From NCBI GenBank assembly GCA_903853185.1, contig CAINSX010000217.1, forward strand, positions 1 to 13,284: DNA of 13,284 nucleotides, read 5' to 3'. Position numbers and translations under genes: made by a program. Under the pieces are notes generated by a model that worked only from the letters and a program-made list of their open reading frames with translations, was not told where the DNA came from and did not search any database. This document shows positions 1 to 9,636 of the stretch, piece by piece; position 1 is the stretch's first letter; every line of letters begins with the position of its first letter. The stretch comes from an uncultured Opitutia bacterium. Lineage in GTDB: Bacteria; Verrucomicrobiota; Verrucomicrobiia; Opitutales; UBA953.

Positions 1-1271
1 AAAGCCCCGACGACGAACCATAAACTAGCCCCGACGACCAGGGCCGTGGCGACCCAACCCAGCGTGCTTATCCAGCGCGGAGCGACAAAAGCTCCCATCA
101 ATGAGGCGTCCCCCGTCATACGGACGAGCGGCCAACAGGCGAAGCCCAGTTGCAGGCTCAGGATGACCTGACTCCAGACGAGCAAGTTCTCCACCCTGCC
201 CTCCCCGGCCAAGCCGATGACGAGCAATGCTGGAATAAGTGCCGCGACACGCGTTGAGGCGCGCACGATCCAGCCCGGGCTCTTCACCTTGAGGAAGCCT
301 TCGAGCACAATCTGACCGGCCATGGTGCCGGTGATGGTCGCGTTCTGGCCGGAGGCGAGCAGCGCGACCGCGAAGAGCGTGCCGGCGAAAGTAGCCCCCA
401 GCACGCCGTCCAGCAGTCTATGTGCCTCGCGGATATCCGTGACGGCTTCAGGTCGCCCATGAAAAGCAGCGGCGCTCAGCACCAGCAGGCCGGCGTTGAC
501 GAAGAACGCCAAGCTAAGCGCGAGCGTGGAGTCATAGGTCGCGAAGCGCATCGCCTCGCGCCGCGACTTTTCATCCGCGCCGAAATCGCGTGAACCAACG
601 ATCGACGAATGGAGATAAAGGTTATGCGGCATGACCGTCGCACCGATGATGCCGAGGGCCACGAAGAGCATGCCCGGGCGCGTCAGCACAGCCGTGGTCG
701 GCACGAAGCCTTTCACCAGTTCAGCGATCACCGGCTTGGCCAGCAACAGCTCGATGCCGATGCAGGCCGCGATCGTCAGCACCAGCACCGCCACCAGCGC
801 TTCCAGCCAGCGGTAGCCCAAGCGCGTCAGTGCGAGCAGCAGCAGGACATCGAGCGCCGTGATGATTGCGCCGAAAAATAAGGGGATACCGAAGAGAATC
901 TGCAGCGCGATGGCCGAACCGAGGAGCTCGGCGAGGTCGCACGCAACGATACCGATCTGTGCCGAGACCCAAAGGAACTTCGAGACGCCCGGCGAATAAC
1001 GGGCCCGACAGGCCTGCGCCAGATCGAGCCCGGTGGCGACGTTGAGGCGCACGCACAGGTGCTGAAACAGGATCGCCATCAGGTTCGACAGCAGGATGAC
1101 CCAGAGCAGCGCGTACCCGAACTGCGAGCCACCCGCGAGGTCGGTGGCCCAGTTGCCCGGATCCATGTAGCCGACCGAGACGAGGAAGCCCGGCCCGACG
1201 AAGCCAAGGAAACGACGGAAGGCACCGAAGCGGGAGGCCTGGCGGGCTTGGGTCGGTTCGGTTGTCCTCAT
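1..1271 (-). CDS. mntH: Nramp-family Mn2+/Fe2+ transporter (C-terminus cut by window edge)
   Basis: The frame is open from an ATG at 1271 to the left edge, about 423 codons with no stop. The product is a multi-helix inner-membrane protein of the Nramp family, which imports Mn2+ or Fe2+ with protons. The two metal-site signatures are visible: D37-P-G-N40 in helix 1 and A211-x-x-M214-P-H-N217 in helix 6. Family members are usually 400 to 450 residues, so little is probably missing, although some carry a further C-terminal domain that could lie outside the window. I see no clear Shine-Dalgarno sequence before the ATG. A TTGACA hexamer lies 32 bases upstream. The gene is divergent from the sulfatase gene, with 90 bases between starts. 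The family call is secure; whether the main substrate is Mn2+ or Fe2+ is not shown. Confidence 0.93.
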   Translation of the reverse strand, partial: MRTTEPTQARQASRFGAFRRFLGFVGPGFLVSVGYMDPGNWATDLAGGSQFGYALLWVILLSNLMAILFQHLCVRLNVATGLDLAQACRARYSPGVSKFLWVSAQIGIVACDLAELLGSAIALQILFGIPLFFGAIITALDVLLLLALTRLGYRWLEALVAVLVLTIAACIGIELLLAKPVIAELVKGFVPTTAVLTRPGMLFVALGIIGATVMPHNLYLHSSIVGSRDFGADEKSRREAMRFATYDSTLALSLAFFVNAGLLVLSAAAFHGRPEAVTDIREAHRLLDGVLGATFAGTLFAVALLASGQNATITGTMAGQIVLEGFLKVKSPGWIVRASTRVAALIPALLVIGLAGEGRVENLLVWSQVILSLQLGFACWPLVRMTGDASLMGAFVAPRWISTLGWVATALVVGASLWFVVGA

Positions 1272-1281
1272 CACATTTGAG

Positions 1282-1308
1282 CGTTTATGGAGGCGCCCCG
1301 ACTGTCAA
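1282..1308 (-). promoter_or_regulatory. Possible mntH promoter
   Basis: On the minus strand a perfect consensus -35 hexamer TTGACA occupies 1308 to 1303. The best -10-like sequences are CATAAA (13-base spacer) and TAAACG (15-base spacer), both too close for an ideal sigma-70 promoter. If used, transcription would start within a few bases of the mntH ATG, giving an almost leaderless message, which fits the missing Shine-Dalgarno sequence. No Mn- or Fe-repressor box could be recognised. Confidence 0.25.
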
Positions 1309-1325
1309 TCCACCTGACCCTTTTC

Positions 1326-1343
1326 CCTTTGCATCCACAAAGG
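1326..1343. repeat. Perfect 6-bp inverted repeat just upstream of the sulfatase start
   Basis: CCTTTG at 1326-1331 and CAAAGG at 1338-1343 are perfect inverted copies separated by six bases. The right arm contains the only purine-rich AAAGGA sequence ahead of the sulfatase ATG at 1362. It could be an operator or a small hairpin affecting translation. The short length means chance is a real possibility. Confidence 0.35.
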
Positions 1344-1361
1344 ACGGAATAAGTTCTCGGC

Positions 1362-3296
1362 ATGCCCCGCCTCTTCCTCGGCCTGTTCGTCGGCGCCCTG
1401 CTCGCGCTCCTCCCTGCCGCCGCACAGGAGACCCCACCCAACTTCGTCATCCTCTTCGCCGATGACCTCGGCATCAACGACCTCGGCTGCTTCGGCCGCA
1501 AGGATCAGAACACGCCGAACCTGGACAAGCTCGCCGCCGATGGCGCCCGTTTCACGCAGGCCTACGCCGCGGCCTCGGTCTGCTCGCCATCACGCGCCGG
1601 CCTCCTCACCGGCCAGAGCCCGGCTCGCCTGAAGATCACGACCTTCCTCCCAGGACGCCCTGACCGGGCCTCCCACCGCGTGCTCGCGGCGACGGTGAAC
1701 AACAACCTCCCGGCGGGCGTCCAAACGATCGCCCAGCTCCTGAAGCCCAAAGGCTACGCCACCGCTGCCGTGGGCAAATGGCACCTCGGTGGCAAAGGCC
1801 ACCAACCGACCGACCATGGCTTTGACGAATACTTCGCGGGCAAGCCCAACCCGGGCGCGGAATCGCCCCAGGGCGGTAAAGGCGAGCTCGGCCACGCCGA
1901 CTATGCCGTGAAGTTCATCCAGCGCAGCAAGGACAAGCCGTTCTTCCTGTACCTCGCGTTCGACAACCCCCACATCCCGCTCGCCGCTCCAGCCAAGGGC
2001 ATCGAAGCCAACGCGAAGTCTTTCCACCCGACCTACGCCGCACTCGTCGAATCGCTCGACGTCGCCTGCGGCCGCGTGCTGAAGGCCCTCGAAGACAACG
2101 GACTCTCAAAGAACACCTTCGTGGTCTTCGCTTCCGACAACGGCGGCGTGCACATCTCGGAACTCAAGGAAAGCCCGCCCACCTACAACGCCCCCTCCCG
2201 CGCCGGCAAAGGCTACCTCTACGAGGGCGGCATCCGCACGCCCCTCATCATCCGCTACCCAGGCCGCATCGCCACGCGCGAGATCAGCGAACCGGTCGTT
2301 CTCGGCGACCTCTGCCCGACGATTTGTGCGCTGGCCAAGGTGCCGGCGCCCGCGACCCTTGACTTCCAGGACATCTCTCCCGTGCTCTTCGACAGCAAGC
2401 CGCCGGCCGACGCCAAGCCGCGCACCCTGTTCTGGCACCAGCCGCACTACATGAACCAAGGCGGCAAGCCTGGCGGCGTGGCGCGCGAAGGTGACTGGAA
2501 ACTGATCGAGCAATACGAGGATGGCAGCCTCGAGCTGTATAACATCGCCAAGGATCCGAGCGAGACCACCGACCTCGCGGCCGCTGAACCGACCCGCGTG
2601 GCGGCCCTGCGCGGCAAGCTCGAAGCCTGGCGCCGGAGCGTCGGGGCGGAGCCGATCAAGGCCAACCCGAACTTCGGACGCGCCCTCTGGGAGAACTGCT
2701 TCGTCAAGATCGACACTTCCAAACTCAAGGCGCTACCGACCTCGGAAGCCATGCGCCCGCTGCTGGCCGACTGGCATAAGGCGATGCAGAACCCCGTCAC
2801 CGATGGGGCGAACCCGCTGATCTTCCTCGAAGCCCGCGACGCGCAGGTGAAGGCGACGAAGATGAAGTACGAAGACCTGCCGCAGAAAGACACGCTCGGC
2901 TTCTGGGTAAACGTCGAAGACACCGCATCCTGGACCTTCAAAGCACCGCTGGCCGGCAAATACCGTGTCACGGTCCTCCAAGGCTGCGGCAAGGGTAACG
3001 GCGGCTCGACCGTCGCGGTCGAAGCGGGTGCCAGCAAATGCGAGTTCACGGTCGAGGAGACCGGCCACTTCCAGCGCTTCGTACCCCGCGAAGTCGGCCA
3101 ACTCGAACTCGCAGCCGGCGACAACACCTTGACGATTCGCCCGCTCAAGAAGGCGAAGTCCGCGATCATGGACCTGCGGCGCGTCATCCTCGAACGCATG
3201 GACCGACCTGGCCCGATGCGTAGCGCGTTCATCAACGCGCCGGCGATCAAGGCGATTAGCCTCACTGCGTTCCTGCCCTACCCCGAGACGGAATAA
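1362..3296 (+). CDS. Secreted type I (formylglycine) sulfatase with C-terminal beta-sandwich domain
   Basis: The product is a 644-residue sulfatase that hydrolyses sulfate esters, probably on sulfated polysaccharide. Residues 1-21 form a signal peptide ending in A-A-A. The metal-site aspartates are D34-D35. The maturation motif C74-S-P-S-R78 with L-T-G at 82-84 marks C74 as the residue converted to formylglycine. K139 and H141 (GKWHLG), H204 (NPH) and D259-N260 (SDNGG) complete the expected active site. The sulfatase fold ends near residue 430. Residues about 486-611 look like a beta-sandwich, carbohydrate-binding-like domain (G-x-Y-x-V-x-V and N-T-L-x-I strands), an arrangement common in Verrucomicrobiota and Planctomycetota. 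The ATG is chosen because it directly precedes the signal peptide; the AAAGGA upstream is unusually far away. The substrate cannot be read from sequence. The gene converges on the TPR gene with 4 bases between stops. Confidence 0.93.
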   Translation: MPRLFLGLFVGALLALLPAAAQETPPNFVILFADDLGINDLGCFGRKDQNTPNLDKLAADGARFTQAYAAASVCSPSRAGLLTGQSPARLKITTFLPGRPDRASHRVLAATVNNNLPAGVQTIAQLLKPKGYATAAVGKWHLGGKGHQPTDHGFDEYFAGKPNPGAESPQGGKGELGHADYAVKFIQRSKDKPFFLYLAFDNPHIPLAAPAKGIEANAKSFHPTYAALVESLDVACGRVLKALEDNGLSKNTFVVFASDNGGVHISELKESPPTYNAPSRAGKGYLYEGGIRTPLIIRYPGRIATREISEPVVLGDLCPTICALAKVPAPATLDFQDISPVLFDSKPPADAKPRTLFWHQPHYMNQGGKPGGVAREGDWKLIEQYEDGSLELYNIAKDPSETTDLAAAEPTRVAALRGKLEAWRRSVGAEPIKANPNFGRALWENCFVKIDTSKLKALPTSEAMRPLLADWHKAMQNPVTDGANPLIFLEARDAQVKATKMKYEDLPQKDTLGFWVNVEDTASWTFKAPLAGKYRVTVLQGCGKGNGGSTVAVEAGASKCEFTVEETGHFQRFVPREVGQLELAAGDNTLTIRPLKKAKSAIMDLRRVILERMDRPGPMRSAFINAPAIKAISLTAFLPYPETE

Positions 3297-3300
3297 TCCG

Positions 3301-3606
3301 TCAGAGCGTCGCGAGCAAAGCGCGCAGCTCTTCCTCGGGTTCCTCGTGGCCTTGCGCCACGGCGAGCGCGAGCGCGTCCGCGAAGGCCAACTTGGCCCCC
3401 GACTTGTCGCCGACGGCCTGCAGGCTCTTGCCGAGCAAGATACGTGGCATCATCCAATCGGCCTTGGAAGCCGCGGCGAGGCGCAGATGCTCGATGGCGC
3501 CGGTCGCGTCGCCCTCCGTCAAGAGCGCTTGGCCGAGGGAGAAGCGGAACAGTGGATTCGCTGGATCGGCCGCGACGTGACGGCGGAAGAGTTCGGAGCG
3601 GGACAT
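3301..3606 (-). CDS. Small tetratricopeptide-repeat protein
   Basis: The product is a 101-residue, probably cytoplasmic protein with no signal peptide. Residues 17-50 and 51-84 form two consecutive 34-residue TPR units: both have the L-G-x-x-L/S-x-x-x-G-D pattern and a following A-rich helix. The C-terminal tail is acidic (EEPEEE). I place the start at the ATG at 3606, two bases after the glgB stop codon, and not at the longer in-frame start at 3699 that would overlap glgB by about 90 bases. The 2-base gap implies co-transcription and translational coupling with glgB. TPRs mediate protein-protein contact, so a role as a partner or regulator of glycogen synthesis is possible but is only suggested by position. 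Confidence 0.82.
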   Translation of the reverse strand: MSRSELFRRHVAADPANPLFRFSLGQALLTEGDATGAIEHLRLAAASKADWMMPRILLGKSLQAVGDKSGAKLAFADALALAVAQGHEEPEEELRALLATL

Positions 3607-3608
3607 GC

Positions 3609-5810
<2,202 letters not shown>

Positions 5811-5819
5811 CCCGAAAGA

Positions 5820-5823
5820 CTCC
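5820..5823 (-). promoter_or_regulatory. Shine-Dalgarno sequence deciding the glgB start
   Basis: GGAG on the minus strand sits nine bases before the ATG at 5810. It overlaps the alternative GTG codon at 5825-5823, for which no ribosome-binding sequence is visible upstream. This favours the shorter glgB product. Confidence 0.55.
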
Positions 5824-5881
5824 ACGCAGGGCGGTGGGTCGGCAAGCGCTCATTGCCCGAAAATACTTGAGGGAAACCCCG

Positions 5882-5895
5882 GAGCGACAACGCTC
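5882..5895. repeat. Short inverted repeat overlapping a possible lptD ribosome-binding site
   Basis: GAGCG (5882-5886) and CGCTC (5891-5895) are inverted copies around the loop ACAA, ending six bases before the lptD ATG at 5901. The left arm overlaps GGAG at 5881-5884, the only Shine-Dalgarno-like sequence ahead of that gene. A 5-bp stem could arise by chance. Confidence 0.3.
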
Positions 5896-5900
5896 ACCGG

Positions 5901-8069
5901 ATGCCTGGCCGTCGTTTCTGGATCATTGCCGCAAGCCTCTCCCTGACCGTGGCGGCCATGGCGGCCGACCCCGCTCAAGCCGTCGCCAAGATCGCCGAGA
6001 TTGCACCCAATATTGTCGCCGACAGTTTCGCCCCGGAGGAAGGCGGCAAGATCGTCGTCGCCACCAACGCACACCTCGAAAGCAAGGAAGCGACCATCGA
6101 CGCCAAGAAAATCCGGTTCGACTACCGCACCGGCACCATCGTCGCCGAAGGCAACGTCGTGTACACAACCAAGAGCCTCCGCATCATCGGCGACAAGATT
6201 GAAGCCGACCCGCGTAACGACACCATCGTCGCGACCAACGTCCGCTTCGGACGAGCTCCCCTGTATTTCACCGCGGACACGCTGAAGATCGTCAAGGGCG
6301 ACAAGACCATGCGCGGCCTGCGCATGTGGAACAGCGAACCCGAACCGCTCGGCATGCACCTGAAGATCGCCGAGGCGGCCTACACCGAAGCCGATGATCG
6401 TCTTACGCTCCGCAGCGTCACCCCGCATGTGGCCGGCATCCCGTTCTTCAACCTGCCGTATTACGCGCAGGACGGCTATCGTGACATTCCTTACGACCTC
6501 TACCTGAATACCGGTAGCGAAGACCGTCAGGGGCGCTACCTCCGCTCCACCTTCCTGATGCGCCAATCCCCTTCCCTCTGGGTCGGCGGCCTGCTCGATA
6601 TCTACGGCAAGTCCGGCCTCCTCGTCGGCCCGGCGTTCCGCTACGACAATTCCAAGCAACCTGAAGGCGGCATCGTCTGGAAGGGTAAGTTCGAGAGTGG
6701 CTATATCAGTGACCGCGGCGACCTGCTCGCCGACGTCTACGGCCGCACCCCGGATCGCCAGCGCGCCTTCCTCTTCGGCGAAATCAACGGACGCACCGTC
6801 GATGGCGTCGAGTTCGCCGGCAATATCTTCGGCCAGTCGGACCCCGGGTTCATGCGCGACTTCCGCCCGAACCTCATCCGCGAGACCGGCAACCCGCAGG
6901 CGAACTTCGAAGTCTCCGCCCCCTACGCCGGCGGTTATCTCTCCGCCTCGCTCACGGCCAAGGCGGACAACTACCAAGACATCGTCCAGAAGCTCCCTGA
7001 GCTCCGCTTCGACCTGCCTCAGCAGTCGATCGACGGTAGCGAGTGGAACCGCCGCAGTTTCGTGAGCTTCGGCTACTTCTCCGAACGTCCTTCAGCCGAC
7101 CTGCCGCTCAGCCCCTTCCAGACGGCCACCCTGGCGAGCGGCGCCTGGTCGACGGCCCGCCTCGACACCTATTTCGGCATCAACCGCACCTTCGTGCTCA
7201 ACGATTGGCTGACCTTCAAGCCCGTGGCTGGCATCCGTGCGACCGGCTGGTCGCAAGGCATCAACGGCAACGGCACCACTGCCAAGGTGATCGCCCAGAC
7301 GGGCTTCGACCTCGAGGGTCTCGCCACCGGCTCCTGGGACCTCGTGGCCAATAAATGGGGCATCGACGGAATGCGCCACAGCATCCGCCCCATCCTGCAG
7401 TATCGCGTCATGCCCGGAGCCGAACGTGACATCGGCAACGTGCCGATGACGCAGCGCGCGGTCTCGAACTCGGCCTTGGAAGAAGTCGATCTCGCCGACC
7501 GGCTGGACCCTGCCTCCACGACCGACCGCCAAGTCGTTCGCTTCGGCCTGCGCAACACCCTCGAGACCCGCGATGCCAAGTTCGGTACCCGTGAGCTTCT
7601 CCGTGCGGATCTCTTCGCCGACTGGCGCCAAGGCCCCACGGATGCCGAGACCGGACGCAGCGACCTCCAGTGCGCGATCAGCCTGACGCCGGCTCCGTGG
7701 GTCAGCCTGAGTTCTGGACTTCGCCTGCCTAACGGTGGCGGCGCCCCACTGGAATCCATCCAGAGCATCTCCTTCAATTCCGGGGATTTCTGGCGCACGT
7801 CCTTCAGCTGGGTCGAGCTCCGCGAACTCACCCAAGCCCGGCAGCTCATCTGGGAAGGCCGCGTGACCCTTAATTCCGTCTACTCGCTCGTCGCCACGCT
7901 TAATTACGACGCCCTCGCCGGCCAGACCACCTACGAAAGCATCGGGTTCGTCCAGCGCATCGCCAACTCCTGGGAAATCGAATACGGCATCATGCAGCGC
8001 CTCGACCCGCTGAACAACGGAAAGAGCTCATTGGGCTTCCAACTGCGGGCCAGATTATTCAAGTTCTGA
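5901..8069 (+). CDS. lptD: LPS-assembly outer-membrane protein LptD
   Basis: The product is a 722-residue outer-membrane translocon that, with lipoprotein LptE, inserts lipopolysaccharide into the outer leaflet. Residues 1-22 are a signal peptide (cleavage near A-M-A/A-D-P). Residues about 50-170 form the LptA/OstA-like periplasmic beta-jellyroll, with repeated ID-A-x-x-I-R-F and G-D-K-I-E-A-D strands. The junction G-I-P-F-F-N-L-P-Y-Y (179-188) is typical of LptD, and residues about 190-722 are amphipathic strands of the barrel. The chain ends in phenylalanine (R-L-F-K-F), as expected of the signal read by the BAM complex. Only one cysteine is seen, in the barrel, so the rearranging disulfides of E. 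coli LptD are absent. E. coli LptD is about 780 residues. The gene is divergent from glgB and is followed after two bases by scpA. Confidence 0.9.
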   Translation: MPGRRFWIIAASLSLTVAAMAADPAQAVAKIAEIAPNIVADSFAPEEGGKIVVATNAHLESKEATIDAKKIRFDYRTGTIVAEGNVVYTTKSLRIIGDKIEADPRNDTIVATNVRFGRAPLYFTADTLKIVKGDKTMRGLRMWNSEPEPLGMHLKIAEAAYTEADDRLTLRSVTPHVAGIPFFNLPYYAQDGYRDIPYDLYLNTGSEDRQGRYLRSTFLMRQSPSLWVGGLLDIYGKSGLLVGPAFRYDNSKQPEGGIVWKGKFESGYISDRGDLLADVYGRTPDRQRAFLFGEINGRTVDGVEFAGNIFGQSDPGFMRDFRPNLIRETGNPQANFEVSAPYAGGYLSASLTAKADNYQDIVQKLPELRFDLPQQSIDGSEWNRRSFVSFGYFSERPSADLPLSPFQTATLASGAWSTARLDTYFGINRTFVLNDWLTFKPVAGIRATGWSQGINGNGTTAKVIAQTGFDLEGLATGSWDLVANKWGIDGMRHSIRPILQYRVMPGAERDIGNVPMTQRAVSNSALEEVDLADRLDPASTTDRQVVRFGLRNTLETRDAKFGTRELLRADLFADWRQGPTDAETGRSDLQCAISLTPAPWVSLSSGLRLPNGGGAPLESIQSISFNSGDFWRTSFSWVELRELTQARQLIWEGRVTLNSVYSLVATLNYDALAGQTTYESIGFVQRIANSWEIEYGIMQRLDPLNNGKSSLGFQLRARLFKF

Positions 8070-8071
8070 AC

Positions 8072-8932
8072 GTGACGGACACCCCTCCAGACTCTCCCTC
8101 GGTCCCCGAAGACGGCATTTTGCCGCCGGCTGACCTGCCCATCCGCCTCGACGTCTTCGAAGGCCCGCTAGACCTGCTCCTGTTCCTGATCCGCAAGAAC
8201 GAGATCGATATCTACGACATCCCAATCGAGAAAGTCACGCAGCAGTACCTCGGGATCCTGCGCACCCAAGAGAAGGACAACCTCGAGCTTGCGGGCGACT
8301 TCTTCGTCATGGCCGCGACATTGATGTACATCAAGAGCCGCATGCTCCTTCCGGTCGAAAGCCGCCCAGAAGAGGAAGTCGCTGCCGCGGATGAAGGCCA
8401 GGATCCCCGCTGGGCGCTGGTCCAGCAGCTTATCCAATACAAACGCGTCAAGGAGACCGCCGCCATCATCCGCGGGCTCGTCGACGACCGTCAGGGCCTA
8501 CTCGGTCGCTATGTCGTGCAGCCGCAAGGCGAAGACGCCGTCGCTCGACCCGTCGCTCCGGCCGACCGCATCGAGCTTTGGAATACCTTCAATCTCGTCC
8601 TCCGCCGCCTCGCCGAGCGCATCCAGCCAGGGAACATCACGACCGAGACCGTCACGGTATCCGACCGTATGGAGACGATCCTCGCCCGCCTCGAGTCCGA
8701 GACCACTTTCGTCTTCACGAGCCTGCTCCCCGAACGTCCGACCATCGGCTTCCTCGTCGCCACCTTCCTCGCCTGCCTCGAGCTGGCCCGACTGGGTAAG
8801 CTGAAATTGGAGCAGGATACCTCTTTCGCAGAGATCAATTGCTCCAAGGCCGAAGCCTCCGCCGTGCCGAACGCCGGCGAAGCCCTCGAAGGTAAGTCGG
8901 AGTTCGACGAGCCCGCCGGTGAGGCCAACTGA
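8072..8932 (+). CDS. scpA: Segregation and condensation protein A
   Basis: This is the kleisin subunit that bridges the SMC dimer together with ScpB in bacterial chromosome condensation. In the 286-residue product, the N-terminal SMC-neck-binding domain is clear: V28-F-E-G-P-L-D-L-L-L-F-L-I followed by a D-I-Y-D-I-P-I motif, then F-V-M-A-A-T-L-M-Y-I-K-S-R (about 78-90). A variable linker follows, then a C-terminal winged-helix domain (about 194-256) with the hydrophobic V-A-T-F-L-A-x-L-E-L-A-R segment. The last 30 residues are a polar acidic extension. The start is a GTG two bases after the lptD stop; no other start precedes the conserved domain, and no clear ribosome-binding sequence is seen, so coupling to lptD is likely. 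No scpB is present in the window. Confidence 0.93.
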   Translation: MTDTPPDSPSVPEDGILPPADLPIRLDVFEGPLDLLLFLIRKNEIDIYDIPIEKVTQQYLGILRTQEKDNLELAGDFFVMAATLMYIKSRMLLPVESRPEEEVAAADEGQDPRWALVQQLIQYKRVKETAAIIRGLVDDRQGLLGRYVVQPQGEDAVARPVAPADRIELWNTFNLVLRRLAERIQPGNITTETVTVSDRMETILARLESETTFVFTSLLPERPTIGFLVATFLACLELARLGKLKLEQDTSFAEINCSKAEASAVPNAGEALEGKSEFDEPAGEAN

Positions 8933-8975
8933 GCCGCGGGCTTGAAAACGACGGCAGCCCGGTCAGATTGATCTC

Positions 8976-9221
8976 ATGGCTCGCGCTAAGCGTCCTTCAA
9001 ACCACCTGCTCGGCATCGGCCTCGATGCCCAGGACAAACATAAGCGCATCACCCGCGGCGAAGGCTTCAACCTCGTGGGCGGCTCCGAAGATACGCATGA
9101 ACGGATGACCGAGACCGTGATCAAGGCCTCCGAAGACCTCGGCCGCAAGGGGCGCACCATCGCCGATGCCCACCCGGAGGAGCTGGCCGACCTGCTCCGC
9201 AAGCATGACCGCGGCGCCTGA
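8976..9221 (+). CDS. Conserved-looking 81-residue protein of unknown function
   Basis: The product is small, soluble and charged, with no signal peptide or membrane helix. It has a basic start (MARAKRPSNH), then a core with L-L-G-I-G-L-D, R-I-T-R-G-E-G-F, L-V-G-G-S-E-D-T-H-E-R-M and a probable helix through about residue 76 (E-E-L-A-D-L-L-R-K-H). The H-E-R-M-T-E-T-x-I-K pattern resembles a small orphan family I associate with Verrucomicrobiota and Planctomycetota, though I cannot name it. It lies 43 bases after scpA on the same strand, with no evident terminator between. No strong ribosome-binding sequence precedes the ATG. Codon use matches its neighbours, which argues for a real gene. Confidence 0.72.
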   Translation: MARAKRPSNHLLGIGLDAQDKHKRITRGEGFNLVGGSEDTHERMTETVIKASEDLGRKGRTIADAHPEELADLLRKHDRGA

Positions 9222-9285
9222 GCCAAAAAGGAGCCACAGACGGGTTGACTCACCTCTTTCGCAGGATTTGACTGCCTCTCCCCAA

Positions 9286-9627
9286 ATGAGCAACGAGCTG
9301 CCCCCTCCCCCGCCCCCTCCTCCTGCTGACGGTGACAACTCCGCTGCGCAGGCTCCTAAGCTGAAACTCTCCAAGCCGGCAGGATTCGTTCCTCCGCCTC
9401 CTCCTGCGCCCACCGCTGACGCCGGCGCCGCCGTTCCTCCGCCTCCTGCCGCAATCCCAGCCCCTGCCGCTTCTGCTCCCGCCGCCGCTCCGCGTCCCGT
9501 CGCCGCTCCGAATGCAAATCGCACCGTCGGCAATGTCTCCGCTGTGTTTGACGTCCTCGCCCTTGCAGCTTCGTTAGTCGGTGCGGTGCTCCTCGCGCTC
9601 GAACTCTTCGTTAAATCCAAAGGTTAA
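9286..9627 (+). CDS. Proline/alanine-rich protein with a C-terminal membrane helix
   Basis: The product has 113 residues. Residues 6-13 are eight consecutive prolines, followed by a basic patch (K-L-K-L-S-K, 25-30), two V-P-P-P-P blocks and a long Ala/Pro linker to about residue 76. A single hydrophobic helix (about 83-108) ends in K-S-K-G. It therefore looks tail-anchored, with the flexible N-terminal part probably in the cytoplasm, although orientation is not proven. I chose the ATG at 9286; a longer in-frame start at 9166 would overlap the preceding gene and run through atypical sequence. TTGACT hexamers at 9245 and 9268 could belong to a local promoter, but no good -10 accompanies them. 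trxA follows after nine bases. The proline tract would be expected to need elongation factor P. Function is unknown. Confidence 0.72.
   Translation: MSNELPPPPPPPPADGDNSAAQAPKLKLSKPAGFVPPPPPAPTADAGAAVPPPPAAIPAPAASAPAAAPRPVAAPNANRTVGNVSAVFDVLALAASLVGAVLLALELFVKSKG
9388..9447 (+). repeat. 15-base direct repeat inside the proline-rich gene
   Basis: GTTCCTCCGCCTCCT occurs at 9388-9402 and again, identically, at 9433-9447, exactly 45 bases (15 codons) apart and in frame. Each copy encodes V-P-P-P-P. It marks a short internal duplication that could vary in copy number. Confidence 0.75.
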
Positions 9628-9636
9628 GTCTCTTTC

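Noticed and set aside
2447..3265. 272-codon minus-strand open frame within the sulfatase
   Set aside because: It is serine/arginine-rich, antisense to a conserved gene and has no motif; long frames of this type are expected at high GC.
5826..5900. Divergent sigma-70 promoters between glgB and lptD
   Set aside because: On the minus strand TTGTCG and TATTTT are 19 bases apart, and on the plus strand AATACT has no -35 at proper distance. Promoters must lie near here, but none is good enough to mark.
5850..6977. 375-codon minus-strand open frame over the start of lptD
   Set aside because: It is antisense to the signal peptide and jellyroll of LptD; composition and position both indicate a shadow frame.
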